From Pachypanchax playfairii (lineage: Eukaryota; Chordata; Actinopteri; Cyprinodontiformes; Aplocheilidae), in NCBI GenBank assembly GCA_006937955.1, contig SSNP01000108.1, positions 554,846 through 618,845 on the forward strand: a stretch of 64,000 nucleotides of DNA, read 5' to 3'. How positions within the stretch are numbered: position 1 is the first letter of the stretch; every line of letters starts with the position of its first letter. The notes beneath the pieces are model-generated. The model saw only the letters and a list, made by a program, of their open reading frames with translations, ran no database searches and had not been told where the DNA came from. The position numbers and the translations under genes were made by a program. Below, piece after piece: positions 45,401-56,930 of the stretch.

Positions 45401-48400
45401 AGCATTTAGAGTAAACGAATCCTGCAAAACGTGAGACGATAGTATTAAAAATAATTATACTTAATGAAGACACTCCAAACGTGTTCTGGAATGAAAGTCA
45501 TGCCTTAGTCTTATGTGTGACATCACAAATACAAATTAATCATATCAAATTGTTATATAAACCTTCAAAACACTAGTTAAACACAGTTATTCTCATTTTA
45601 AATCAGTTGTTCCTTTTTGTTTGAATATATGAAACACATCTTGTCCATGAGGGGGCGCTGCAGCATGTTCTGAACTATGATTATTACCAGAGGACGTTCT
45701 GCGCTTCTAACGAGGTTATAATGATGAGTTTCTTCCCATTTTTAAAACACATTAATAGGCATAAGAAACAAGTGATTCGAGAATTATCGTATGTTCCTTT
45801 CTCCTTTTGTTGTTGAAGCATAAATAAGTCCATTTTTAATGTTTGTTTTTCATTTATGATGTGCTTTTACATTTGAAGCTGGAGCAAAATCAGCAAAACT
45901 ACAAACCAGATTCTAGAAAAGTGGAGACACTGTAAAATGTAAATAAAAACAGAATGGAATATACAAAACAAACCAGATGTTGTAAACATGATCTGTGAAA
46001 TTCTCATTGTTTCATTTGGATTCTTCTTTGCCTGATCTGGACCCACAAATCATGAGTTTGGAACTAAGATTTTGTTCCTTTCACAGAAATCTTGATATGA
46101 TTTACTCTAGATGATGAAATGTTTAAATTCTTTACAAATTTAACATGGAGGAATGTTTTTCTCACATTGTTTCACATTTCTGAGACTTAGTTTGTCACAG
46201 ATTGGAGAACCCCTGCCCATCTTTATGTCTGAGAAGCTCTGCCTCTCTGAAATGCTGCTTTTACATTGAGTTGTTTTACTGAACTGGTGCTAATTGACCC
46301 ATCCATCCATCCATCCATCCATCCAACCTGCTTCTACCTGGTGTCGATCTCCAGCAGTCTTTGGGTGAGAGGCAGGGGACACCCTGGACAGGTCACCAGT
46401 CCATCACAGGGCCACACATAGACAAACAACCATTCACACATACACTCCCACCTAGGGACAATTTAGAGTTTCCAATTAACCTCTTGCATGTTTTTGGACT
46501 GTGGGAGGAAACTGGAGTCCCCGAAGAAAACCCACACATGCACGGGGAGAACATGCAAACTCCATGTAGAAAGGCCCCAGCCCAGATTTGTGACCCAGGA
46601 CCGTGCAGCCCACTAATTGATCTAATTGGTCAAAAGTTCATCTAGTTGTATTTAAATTAGTTTTCAAGCCTTTGGTTGACTCTTTTCCAATTTTCTTTTA
46701 AATGTGTTGCCGCTATCAAATTATAAATGAGCTAAATGTAAATTATCTCAGTTTCAATATCTGTTATGTTGTTTATGCTCAACTGGTAATAAAATATGGA
46801 TTCATGAGATTTGCAGATTATTCCATTCAATTTTTAATCTACATTTAAACACAGAATCCCAACTTTTTAAAAATTTGGGTTGTAAGATGTGATCGTTAAA
46901 GCAGCACTAAATAACTTTTCTGCTTTTTCCACCTCGTGGTTACACGCAGAATTAAAACTATCGTAAACAACCGTGTCTCAGACGGCCGTTGCTCGAGTGT
47001 AGCCTTGCTGATGTTTACTCTGGTTTTACCTTTTTCCCTGTCTTGCTCATGTTTTTTTTGCCTCACCTCAGAAGACATTACTCTTTTCCTTTTTCTCTCA
47101 TGTTCCAACATGATGAGTATGAAAAGTGAACTCCGGTCAATGAGCCAAAAAGCTAACTGCTAGCCTTTATAGGAAGGAATGGCGACCGCTGCTGTAACAA
47201 ACAGCTGTTGCCGTAAAGCAGCAAAGGAACCGCCCACATGGCCACGACCGAACGGAGCACAGAAGTTATTCAGTCTATTGTAAAGCCATTAGAGGTGTTC
47301 AGAGTGTCTAATATGAAGCTGAACATGTTTCTCAGTGAATATTCACTTAGACAAGTTTCAATTTAAAAGTTATTTAGCTTTAAATTGCTTTTAACTGTTA
47401 ATGTCTAAGATTGTGTTTGGGTTGTGGCCTGTAATACAAACAATGAGAATTTTAAAAAAGCAACTTAAAGATTGTACCTATATTCCTCGCTGTCCAATTG
47501 ATCCAGAGATCTGAAAAAGAAGAGCTCAGTTATGAGACATTTCCTGTACAGACACTGAAAAGAAAAGTTAAACTAAATTCAGATAAGTAAATAATTAATC
47601 TTTAGTGATGTACCTTTGAAACATGAAATAGTGACTCTGGATATAAATGTTACAGAATACATTTTTGGTTTTAAGTGAACAATACTTTTCTGAAAAGAAG
47701 AACTTTTTACATATATATTATTATTCAGAGGATAAATGGAAATTATAAGAAGTTGCAGACTTGTAGGTTCAAAGTAATGATGCAGCTGCCGTCACCACTG
47801 TGTAAATGTGCTATAAAATCCACCATGTAGCAGCTTTGCCCCAAATCTTAAAAGCAGGAAGACCTAAAGATGGCAGGAGGTGATGCATCTCAGAGATCGC
47901 AGGACTTACTCAGCGCTGCTGATCTTGGTTCCTGTGTGAAAGTGTTTCACATGTAGGAAATCCAGCAGCACCTGTGGCACATCCTCATTTTGATAAATGA
48001 TCTCCTAACAAAGAAAAACATTTTTTAATCTACTGACCATCAGAAATACTGATTTTACAAGTAATTTAAAGAGTCCCTTCCATTAAAAACAGTTTTTCTG
48101 AGGTTTCTGTTGAATATTTTAGCTCCACAGGTGTTCTTAAAAAGTTAGAAAAAGATCTGTTTCATTTGTGCCAGACACTTTAACGAGGATTGTTTTCTAA
48201 ACAAAAGTTTATTTGGCAGTGGATTAGTAACTAAGCTGTAACTTTTTCCTACATTATATTACAGAACCATGTCAGACTGTCACTTTTATGGAATTTCAAA
48301 CAATCATACATAACTCCTGAAAAGGGGAAAACTCCAGATTGCAGCTTTAAACTAGCATCATCTCTAAGAAATGATGGCGTAACGTTTTGGTAAATGATTG

Positions 48401-51400
48401 AAAATGACTTGATGCATGATCTTACACAATATTATGATCTGCTAGCATCTTATCAATATCACATCATTTCGGTTCATTATCTGTAAAATAAAGTGAGTTA
48501 TAGCCCAGTTTTGTGCTTAAGGTTAATTAGCTGTGATGGTCTTCTTGCATTGGACTAATGCCGTTACAGTTTTAGTTGTATATCACATGATTCTAGAAGT
48601 TTTTTTTTAATCTGTGCCGTGGTTCATGAGATAACAGTCAGGTTTGATTTTGTGATAAAGTTTTACATAAAGATTTTGTGCCATTAGCTCTCAAGTAAAA
48701 ATCGCTCCCAAATCTGTTAGTTTTCAACCTAATTGCCCTGAAACACCTCCCAGAGGGCAATAGTTCAAACAAAGCAGATATTAATGTTTTTATGAACTTC
48801 AGTCTCAATTTGAAATAGGAAGTGACAAAAAACAGGAACGCAGCGCTTTGTTTAAAGCTATAGTGCGTAACTTTTACATGTCCGTGGATGTCCGTTTCAG
48901 CCAAGCCACTATCAGAGGAGATGACACAATGCAGATTAAGCCGATCGGCTCCTCAAACATCTCACGGTATTTTTCAATATATATCATTTTTACTTTGCGT
49001 GTCGACTGCGACATTCCCGCGCTGTCGCACATGAAATTACGTCTTTTATGTCACAACAAGAAAAATAATAAGAAATAGAACGCAGTGTCTCGTAGCAGCC
49101 GGCAGAACGTGAAGGTCGACATGGCGGAGAATCCAAATAAACAGCCGAGAGACACTTATCGGGAAGTGGATCCTACCACGAAAAAAAAAAATAATTCCTG
49201 GACGTTCGGCAGAGGGACTATTGGCTAAGAAGGAAAGTGACCGAAGGAGAAGGCAAACGCGAATTTGTATCGGCGTCGCTTTTCCTCGGTGGAGAGAAGA
49301 GATCTGGCTGATGTTCACGGGTGCACATAAGTGGTCCGCAGGTCCGCACACACTGTCAAAATATAAAATGCGCACCAGATGAAACCCAGAGCGCCGAAGT
49401 TCCAGCTGATCAGCTGATTCTGTCTCTATCTGTGTCAGTTTGTGTCTGTCAGTTTGTGTCTGTCAGTTTGCCAGTGTAACGGTTTTTCAGTCAGTCAGAT
49501 CAGTGTAGCTGATTGCAGGATTCTGCATCGTGTCAAAACTGAAAAAATTCACTGAATAAGACAAATAGATCATTGTGGCCCCAACAGCTGACTAATAAAT
49601 TTCAACACCAAACTGTTAAATGTAGATTAAAGTGAACAATCAAACCTGTAAACAATCCAACCTGAACTCTGAAGGTTTTTTTTTTTTTACCAGTATTTTT
49701 ATATTTTACTGGTTTCTCTTGATTTTTTCAACAATGAAATGATATTTATTGAAACAAATATAGAGCCAGGTAAAGTAAACAGACTGAATTTGAAGCTTGA
49801 TTAATACAGATACCGGTTGGAATAACAACGGCAGAGATAAAGCGGTGGCAGCTGGGCTTACGTCATATGGAAGCGCTAGCTTTATTGTTGTAATGACGCA
49901 AAAATTCCGCTAGGGGGCGACAGAAGTTACAGAAGTTACGCACTCCAGCTTTAAATTTTACATGAACAAATTAAAAGCGTTTGTGAGCTTGTGTTATCAC
50001 TGATATAATGGTGAAATGCTGTGTAGCATGTAGTTTTAGCAACACTGCTTTATTAATGTATTTCACTAAATCAGACCCAAAGAATGATGAAATCACTCAC
50101 ACAGAATTAAAAGACTTGATGAGGACCAAATGTAGATGTTCTGACTCAGTGGGTTGGAAAGATTCATCTGTGTAGCTCGAGTTAAAACCATTTCCACTCA
50201 GCAGAGACATGAGTTAAACATCAAATATTATTTCTATCAACAACATGAGCTGTAATGAAATACTGCACAGAAAAAACTGAGACATGCACAAAGAAATCCT
50301 CTTATATGAATGTCTCACTCTCAACACAGACTGGAGTTTGAAATGAGCTGCAGGTCAACAGGGTCTGTGTAGATCTGAAATGAGCTGCTGTCATGACGAG
50401 TCATGAACATTACTTTTTTACAGCTGTAAACCCCCCCTCCCCCCCCCGCACGCACACTTCTTAAGTGTTCTTAATCAGCTGTCAGCATCAAAAATGTTTC
50501 TACATTCGATTTTACATTTTCTGCCATATAATCGATTTGTTCACATCTCACGTTTCTGCATTTTGTCACCTTCTGTAAATATGCCTTCCTCAAAACTGTG
50601 AAGTGATATTCCATAAATATACATAATTATTACTGGAAATCTACACATCCTGATTTATGCAGAAAATAGTCGTCAGGGCAAAAATGATTGATATGAAGCA
50701 GTAAAATAAAACAAACATCACTTGTCTGAGTCACTTTAAGAGACATTTAAAATGATAAAAGGGTAATAAGATGGGAAATAATCTTAAAACATCTTTATGC
50801 AGATTAATTCTTAAAGAGGCCATGCGTTAAAAATGTTTTTTCTGAGGTTTCTGTTGAATATTTTAGCTCCACAGGTGTTCTTACCTTCATAGTGGATGTG
50901 AAAACAAGTCAATAACTTCTCTTTCAGTTTTAATCTCTCAAACTACGCAGGTGGGCATAAAACCCGAGTTCTCCCGAGTCCGAACGGCCTGTATCTGTTT
51001 CATCACAACTCCTTTGTTCATTATTATTCGGCAGCTCCCGAAGTTCAAACCACGCCTAGCATGCTGCTGGCTAAAAGTTGTTAGCATAAGACGTAGCAAA
51101 CAGGAAGAGAGAACGTCTGATGTTACCATGCACAGCGGGGCAGGAAACAGTATTCTTTGCTCTCATAGGCTAGTTTGTTAGCCAGTCTGAGTCCAGCAAA
51201 TTCAAACAATGAATATGAACGAGCTGCTGACAAATCAGTCGAAGCAGCATGACGGAAGGAGCCGGAACCAGCCGAATTTTAACGTAGACAGATTGAAAGT
51301 GTCAGTGTTTCCTGATGTTTTTTAGATATAAAATGATTCATATTAGGGGTTAATACTTAAGAAATAACCACAAAGTCCTGAAATGTGTATGAAATTGCCT

Positions 51401-54400
51401 CTTTAAGATAAATTTAAAAAAAAACTGTTACATTACAAAGAATCTGCCTTACACAAAGTTTTTCTGTTCCAGCAACACGAGCCTCTTGTTTCTTGGTCTG
51501 TTTGATGTTACCTGGATGTAAGCTTCAAGTTCCTGCCTCCTCTGCTCCATAGGTTTAGTCCTCAGGTGAGTTGTCCTTTTGCTTGGAAAGTCTGGTGTCT
51601 GGATGATCTTCCTGAGCTGCGAGCAGCAGATAAACCGTCAACAACCATGAAACAATCCATGATTTACAGACAGTAAAACATTTATTATCTACTAAAGCAA
51701 CTGCATAAGAGAAAGTAGGTTTCAAGTAAAAAACATCAGAAAATATCTTCAAAAAAAGAGGAAAATGTGTTTATACATGATTTCATCATTAAAATATCCA
51801 ACAAGGACATTATCACATCCAGATACACACTTTTCTGTGGAGAGTGCCGAATTCACTGTTTCTTCTGAGCACATAATGTTTCCTCTCATTAAACAAGACT
51901 TCAACTCTGAAAACCTAAAAACAAAAACAGAATAAGGATCAAGCCAAAATAAAACAAACAAACATAAGTTACAAAATTCATAAAATGTACAAATGCACAC
52001 AACAATAACTTGATAAACATTTACATTTTATTTAAAATAGATAAAAACATTGACACACACATCTTAGTAAAATCAGGGTCATAAATATAGTAAAACACAA
52101 ACATACTGTATCACCATGTTTGTGCTAAGCTTTTTACTTTGTTCCATTACAGAGAACTGCTTCAGGGACGGAGACGAGTCTGCTTACAGACAGGAAGTGG
52201 ATCAGCTGGTCTTCTAGTGCAGTCAGAACCATCTAAAGCACAACACTCTAAAAACTGTGGAGATAACAGTGGACATGAGGAGGATTCGCCACCTCTGCCT
52301 CCCATTATCATACACAACACACCTGTAACTATGGTGGACACCTTCAGGTTTCTGGGGGCCACCATCTCCCAGGACCTGAAAGGGACAGCCAACATAGCGT
52401 TGTGAAGAGGATGATGAGGGTTCTCCATCATGTTCTTCATCGGATCAATTCCCAGAACAGAACCAGTCTTCTTTATCAGTTTGTTCAGCCTCTTCATGTC
52501 ACCTGCTCTGATGCTCCGCCCCCAACAGGTGACTGCAGATGTGATCACACTCTCCATAACAGACTTACAAAACATCTTCAACATCTTGCTGCAAACGTTG
52601 AAGGATCTAACCTTCCCGAGGAAGTCTAGTCTGTTCTGTCTCTTCCTAAAAACAGCACCACACTGTCTCCAGTTCAGTCTGTCCAGGTGAACACCAGGTA
52701 TTTATACTCCTCCACCACCTCCACTTCTTCTCCATCATGGAAATGGGTTTTGGCATGTTGCTGCTCCTCCTAAAATCTACAAACATCTCCTTTGTTTTGT
52801 TCACATTCAAGATGAGATGACTGATTTCACACCAGGACACAAAAAGGTCCACCAGTTCTCTGTACCCGGTCTCCGGTTCATCTCTGATTCACCAACAGCT
52901 GCAGAGTCATCAGAGTATTTCTGCACTCTGACCTGTATTAAAAGTCTGAGATGTACACAGTGAAAAGAATTGGTGAGAATGTTTGTGGTGAAAACGGTGA
53001 GAGAACACCGTTTTTCTGGTGATGATTGTATTATTTCTCTGTTCTAGCTGCAGCACTTTAATTGTTCAGTTTTGGTTAAATAAACATTAAAGAGGCAATT
53101 TCATACAAATTTCATGACTTTGTGGTTATTTCTTAAGTATTAATCTGTAATAAGAAACATGTTATATCTAAAAACGTTAGGAAACACTGATTAACAGACA
53201 GGCTTCGGGCTGCAACTCATTAATATTCATTATTCGAATTTGCTGGACTCTCATTGGCTAACAAAATAGCCTATGAGAGCAAGGTATACTGTTTCCTGCC
53301 GCTCTGCACATGGCAACAGCACACTTTCTCTCTTCCTGTTTGCTACGTCTTATGCTAACAGCTTTTAGCCAGCAGCATGCTAGGCGTGGTTTCAACTGCA
53401 GGAGCTGATGAATACTAACAAACAAAGGAGTTGTGACGAAACAGATACAGGCCGTTCAAACTCGGGAGAACTCGGGTTTTATCGCCACCTGCGTAGTTTG
53501 AGAGATTAAAACTGAAAGAGAAGTTGTTGACCTGTTTTCACACCCACTATGAAGGTAAGAACACCTGTGGAGCTAAAATATTCAACAGAAACCTCAGAAA
53601 AACCGTTTTTAATGGAAGGACCTCCTTAACTTTAAATATGTGAGGAGGAATTTTAAAAGATCGTGTTTATTCGAAACTCCTGAGTACAGACACTTGTTAC
53701 TAAAATGAACCTTTAAAATAATCTCACTGTAGATATAAACATCTGATGATCACTGATTTTTTACTTTCGTTTTTAACTTAGGGTGGTGGTCTTGGGAAGG
53801 AGGCTAAGGTTGCTGGTTCAATCCTGGCTTCCTCATGTCTTCCCAGGATTAAAAAAGTAACAGTTTATAGCAATAGGTTTTTTCTGGTAAAACCAAAGTC
53901 AGAATACAACAATGTTAATAATTAAGATGAATTATAATCCAACCGGACACAAACAGCTTCTTCAGAACAAAAACAACTACTTTTATTGTTTGGAGTATTT
54001 TTTCTCCAACAGTTAAGTACTTCTCTCAATATATTCCAACGCGTTACATCACTCAACATAAAATTTAATCTAAATTAGCAACAGCTGAGAGGCTCCAAAA
54101 GTTTAATACTGCTTCTCTCACAGCACTGGTGGAATCTTGGGTCATTCTTCTTTCAAGAATTTTTCAAAAATCTTCGAGTGTGTCTGAAAAACATCAGCTG
54201 CCTGTTTGGGGTCATGCCACAGCATCTCAATCTAATTTAAGCCCCAACAAGAGGTGGACTTGTTATGTTTCAAATCATTGTCCTGGTGCAGAAACCAAAA
54301 ACGCTTGAGCTGAAGCTCACAAACTGACGACCGGAACATTGTGTCGCCTCATGCGTCATGAGAAATGATTTTCTGGAAACAGCTTTTTGTCACAGTCTGT

Positions 54401-56671
54401 TTTACATCCTTGTAAAAACAGGATGTCCTGTACAGTTTTAGAAGTACATAATAAAGTAAATAATCCCTGATCATCAGGTTATTTGGAAGGTTTTCATGGT
54501 ATATGTTCATAGAAAATCTTGGACCATCGACTTGACCGAACTTCTGAACGGGCCACGAACACTAGATTCTGATAACGGTGCAGAAAATGGTCCAAAAATC
54601 ATTTGTAGTGCGTTTGCAGCTGTTCGTACAGGTTATTGTGACCTTTACACACACTGAAGGTGTGCAAACTGCACAGGCTGAGAAACAACTGAGGTTTAAG
54701 GACTTGTTGGAACAGAAGAGTTAACATGTTCAACCTCTGTCCTCTCTGAAACGAGTGCTCTGTCCTCTCTGGAGCGAGTGCTCTGTCTGTCCTCTCTGGA
54801 GTGAGTGCTCTGTCCTCTCTGGAGCGAGTGCTCTGTCCTCTCTGGAGCGAGTGCTCTGTCCTCTCTGGATCGAGTGCTCTGTCCTCTCTGGATCGAGTGC
54901 TCTGTCCTCTCTGGATCGAGTGCTCTGTCTGTCCTCTCTGGAGCGAGTGCTCTGTCTGTCCTCTCTGGAGCGAGTGCTCTGTCTGTCCTCTCTGGAGCGA
55001 GTGCTCTGTCTGTCCTCTCTGGAGTGAGTGCTCTGTCCTCTCTGGAGTGAGTGCTCTGTCCTCTCTGGAGCGAGTGCTCTGTCCTCTCTGGATCTGTCTG
55101 TCCTCTCTGGAGCGAGTGCTCTGTCTGTCCTCTCTGGAGCGAGTGCTCTGTCTGTCCTCTCTGGAGCGAGTGCTCTGTCTGTCCTCTCTGGAGTGAGTGC
55201 TCTGTCCTCTCTGGAGTGAGTGCTCTGTCCTCTCTGGAGCGAGTGCTCTGTCTGTCCTCTCTGGAGCGAGTGCTCTGTCCTCTCTGGAGCGAGTGCTCTG
55301 TCCTCTCTGGAGCGAGTGCTCTGTCTGTCCTCTCTGGAGCGAGTGCTCTGTCTGTCCTCTCTGGAGCGAGTGCTCTGTCTGTCCTCTCTGGAGCGAGTGC
55401 TCTGTCCTCTCTGGAGCGAGTGCTCTGTCTGTCCTCTCTGGAGCGAGTGCTCTGTCCTCTCTGGAGCGAGTGCTCTGTCCTCTCTGGAGCGAGTGCTCTG
55501 TCTGTCCTCTCTGGAGCGAGTGCTCTGTCTGTCCTCTCTGGAGCGAGTGCTCTGTCTGTCCTCTCTGGAGCGAGTGCTCTGTCCTCTCTGGAGCGAGTGC
55601 TCTGTCCTCTCTGGAGCGAGTGCTCTGTCCTCTCTGGAGCGAGTGCTCTGTCCTCTCTGGATCGAGTGCTCTGTCCTCTCTGGATCGAGTGCTCTGTCCT
55701 CTCTGGATCGAGTGCTCTGTCCTCTCTGGATCGAGTGCTCTGTCTGTCCTCTCTGGAGCGAGTGCTCTGTCCTCTCTGGAACGAGTGCTCTGTCCTCTCT
55801 GGAACGAGTGCTCTGTCCTGTCTGGACCGAGTGCTCTGTCCTCTCTGGAGCGAGTGCTCTGTCCTGTCTGGACCGAGTGCTCTGTCCTCTCTGGACCGAG
55901 TGCTCTGTCCTCTCTGAACCTTGTGCACAACTGAAGAACTGTTTCAGTGTCAGAGACTCGACATCACCGAATAACACGAATGAACTTGTGTTGTAACTGA
56001 AAATGTGGCATCATGTTCAATAATAAAACTTGTTTTTTAATGCTGTTCTCACTTCTGACCTGCCTTCTTTAAAAAACAGAGAAACTTTCATTTGTTTTTA
56101 TTAGCTGTTTTGTATAACTGAGTTAGTCTTTCAAACCACATTTAAACCCTTTGCGACTTCTAAAAGATGCTGTAGAAATAAACTTTACTTTCTACAAAAT
56201 ATCACTTTACTTTGTGCAACAATGAAGCTGTTTATCAGAGACGAGGAACAAGCCTCATAAACAAAGATTCATGCTCAAAAGAACACAAGGCAGATTTTTA
56301 AGTAATTAAATACTTTCCTCCTGTTTTAATGTTTGAGAACTTCATTTGATCCTGTTACTTGACTGATCTAACTCATCTTTTCAGCTCGGGACTCCCTGCA
56401 CAGTAAACATGCCACGTTATAATTACGTCAAACACCTGTAGAATCCAGGATTTACTTTACATTGCCAGTTTGGTTTGCTCACACGATTCCTGTAGGTAAC
56501 CAGACTCACCTGGTGACGTCAAAGAAAACATTCGGAGTTGGTCGTGAAAACTGATTCTTTAGCAGTGAGAATTTTGAAGTTGTTCAAATGAGCCAGCAGT
56601 TCGCTCACCTTTTTTCTCTTGCCCGGTTCATCCGCTTCCTCCACCAGCAAAGTGATCGAGACTTCAATCAT
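42444..56671 (-). CDS. snx22: Sorting nexin 22 (PX domain protein)
   Basis: A phosphoinositide-binding endosomal sorting protein. Seven coding exons: 56671-56609, 51914-51831, 51616-51512, 48004-47910, 47510-47478 (33 nt), 44408-44341 and 42520-42444. They splice in phase to 174 residues (human SNX22 about 193). The start is MIEVSITLL. The PX domain covers about residues 1-120: VFRVEVLFNERKHYVLRR, the loop PDFPSKR, then MEQRRQELEAYIQ and LLDFLHVKHF. The C-terminal tail has GFFRDPYLSD and LPDIVVDGVLQGFYPRN, as in SNX22/SNX24. PDFPSKR and EAYIQ favour SNX22 over SNX24. The usual aromatic in RR(Y/F)SEF is Asn here (RRNSEF). A 5' non-coding exon ends at 56809. Introns carry at least six transposons and a minisatellite. 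Confidence 0.9.
42707..43278 (-). mobile_element. TTAA-flanked miniature transposon, family A copy 3
   Basis: In snx22 intron 6. Its right TTAA (43275-43278) is also the left TTAA of copy 4. It is the more diverged of the pair. Confidence 0.85.
43275..43875 (-). mobile_element. TTAA-flanked miniature transposon, family A copy 4
   Basis: A 601-bp full-length copy in the same orientation as copy 3, joined to it head to tail through one TTAA. Confidence 0.85.
44409..46300. other. snx22 intron 5, nothing recognised
   Basis: AT-rich intronic DNA without recognised repeat ends or coding frames. Confidence 0.4.
46301..46611 (+). repeat. Teleost dispersed repeat, copy 2, with (ATCC)n
   Basis: Starts with an (ATCC) microsatellite (46301-46324), then GTGAGAGGCAGGGGACACCC and the same block order as 5598-5861, ending CCGTGCAGCCC. 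Confidence 0.8.
46896..47383 (+). mobile_element. TTAA-flanked miniature transposon, family C copy 2
   Basis: The left end TTAAAGCAGCACTAAATAAC and the right end (reverse complement TTAAAGCTAAATAACTTTTA) are inverted and TTAA-bounded. The interior shares GTGTCTCAGACGGCCGTTGC and ATATGAAGCTGAACATGTTT with 12798-13433. Located in snx22 intron 5, 95 bp from the 33-nt exon. Confidence 0.8.
48066..48138 (-). mobile_element. TTAA-flanked miniature transposon, family A copy 5 (73-bp remnant)
   Basis: Only the first 73 bp of the element remain, from TTAAAGAG to the CCACAGGTGTTCTT block, just outside snx22 exon 4. Confidence 0.8.
48852..49954 (+). mobile_element. TTAA-flanked miniature transposon, family B copy 2, with inserted DNA
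   Basis: The ends match family B copy 1 (TTAAAGCTATAGTGCGTAAC; right end slightly changed, with a duplicated AGAAGTTAC). It is about twice as long. The extra DNA runs from about 49317 (GGGTGCACATAAGTGG, a hAT-like end) to about 49835. Located in snx22 intron 3. Confidence 0.8.
50811..51406 (-). mobile_element. TTAA-flanked miniature transposon, family A copy 6
   Basis: A 596-bp full-length copy in snx22 intron 3, TTAA at both ends, 105 bp from exon 3. Confidence 0.85.
52139..52395 (+). pseudogene. LINE reverse transcriptase fragment
   Basis: The plus strand encodes, over two frames, AYRQEVDQLVF, KTVEITVDMRR and a degraded FRFLG/ISQDLK block found after the catalytic box of fish LINE reverse transcriptases. 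It abuts an opposite-strand LINE piece. Located in snx22 intron 1. Confidence 0.65.
52396..52990 (-). pseudogene. Rex1-like LINE reverse transcriptase fragment
   Basis: The minus strand encodes LILNVNKTKEMFVDFRRSS, then a gap, then FCKSVMESVITSAVTCWG and RLNKLIKKTGSVLG with a terminal HHPLHNAM. The family matches 41340-41884. It is disrupted by stops and frameshifts. Confidence 0.75.
53087..53629 (+). mobile_element. TTAA-flanked miniature transposon, family A copy 7
   Basis: A 543-bp copy in the orientation of copy 1, with an internal deletion of about 50 bp near 53200. TTAA at both ends. In snx22 intron 1. Confidence 0.85.
53783..53845 (+). repeat. Possible tRNA-derived SINE fragment
   Basis: GGTTGCTGGTTCAATCC resembles a polymerase III B box following a GTGGTCTTGGGAAGG A-box-like stretch. 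It is too short and degraded to name a family. Confidence 0.3.
54735..55920. repeat. 23/27-bp minisatellite in snx22 intron 1
   Basis: About 49 tandem units of CTCTGTCCTCTCTGGAGCGAGTG (given here as CTCTGTCCTCTC plus TGGAGCGAGTG). About 17 of them carry a 4-bp CTGT insertion, making 27 bp. Variants include GATCGAG, GAACGAG and GACCGAG. From about 55248 the 27- and 23-bp forms follow a repeating order with a 177-bp period (27,23,23,27,27,27,23). Open frames of up to 443 codons on the minus strand and 288 on the plus strand run through it in several phases and are artefacts of a stop-free unit. Confidence 0.96.
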
Positions 56672-56808
56672 GTGGAAACCGTCTGGATGCGCCGCTGGAT
56701 CCACAGCTGCCTGGAATTTACTGTAAACACAAACTGACCGGACAGATTCAAGCTTTTTTTTTCTTCTTATTCCCACGCCTACAGGAGGAAAGTGTGAAAG
56801 CCACCTAC

Positions 56809-56890
56809 CTTTTCCGGTAGGTTTCCTCCTGCGCTCCACCTCCACGCTGATCAGGATGAGCGGCTTTTAAAGGCGCAGTCCGCAGGCGCG
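56809..56890 (-). promoter_or_regulatory. snx22: snx22 5' non-coding exon and GC-rich promoter region
   Basis: A GTAGGT donor at 56809 pairs with the acceptor at 56720, which leads into the exon carrying the start codon. The surrounding 56815-56930 is CpG-rich (GGCGCGTCGCTCGC). The transcription start was not placed exactly. Confidence 0.5.
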
Positions 56891-56930
56891 TCGCTCGCTG
56901 TCAGACCCTCGGCAGGAAGGAGATTGTCTG

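Noticed and set aside
2640..51181. A roughly 76-codon frame conserved in family A miniature elements (2640-2870 minus, 50951-51181 plus, partly 42881-43066)
   Set aside because: The similarity follows from DNA identity between copies. Other copies break the frame and there is no domain, so it is not a coding gene.
52991..53014. Stem-loop AAAACGGTG...CACCGTTTT followed by T as a terminator
   Set aside because: Rho-independent terminators do not apply in a vertebrate nuclear genome. The 9-bp stem next to LINE debris is not remarkable.
54599..55996. Open frames of 410-443 codons (minus, three phases) and 245-288 codons (plus)
   Set aside because: Same effect from a 23/27-bp stop-free unit inside the snx22 intron. 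No phase is favoured.
56720..56890. Open frame continuing upstream of the snx22 start codon
   Set aside because: There is no in-frame ATG, and MIEVSI is the expected N-terminus of the family. Treated as 5' UTR with one intron.
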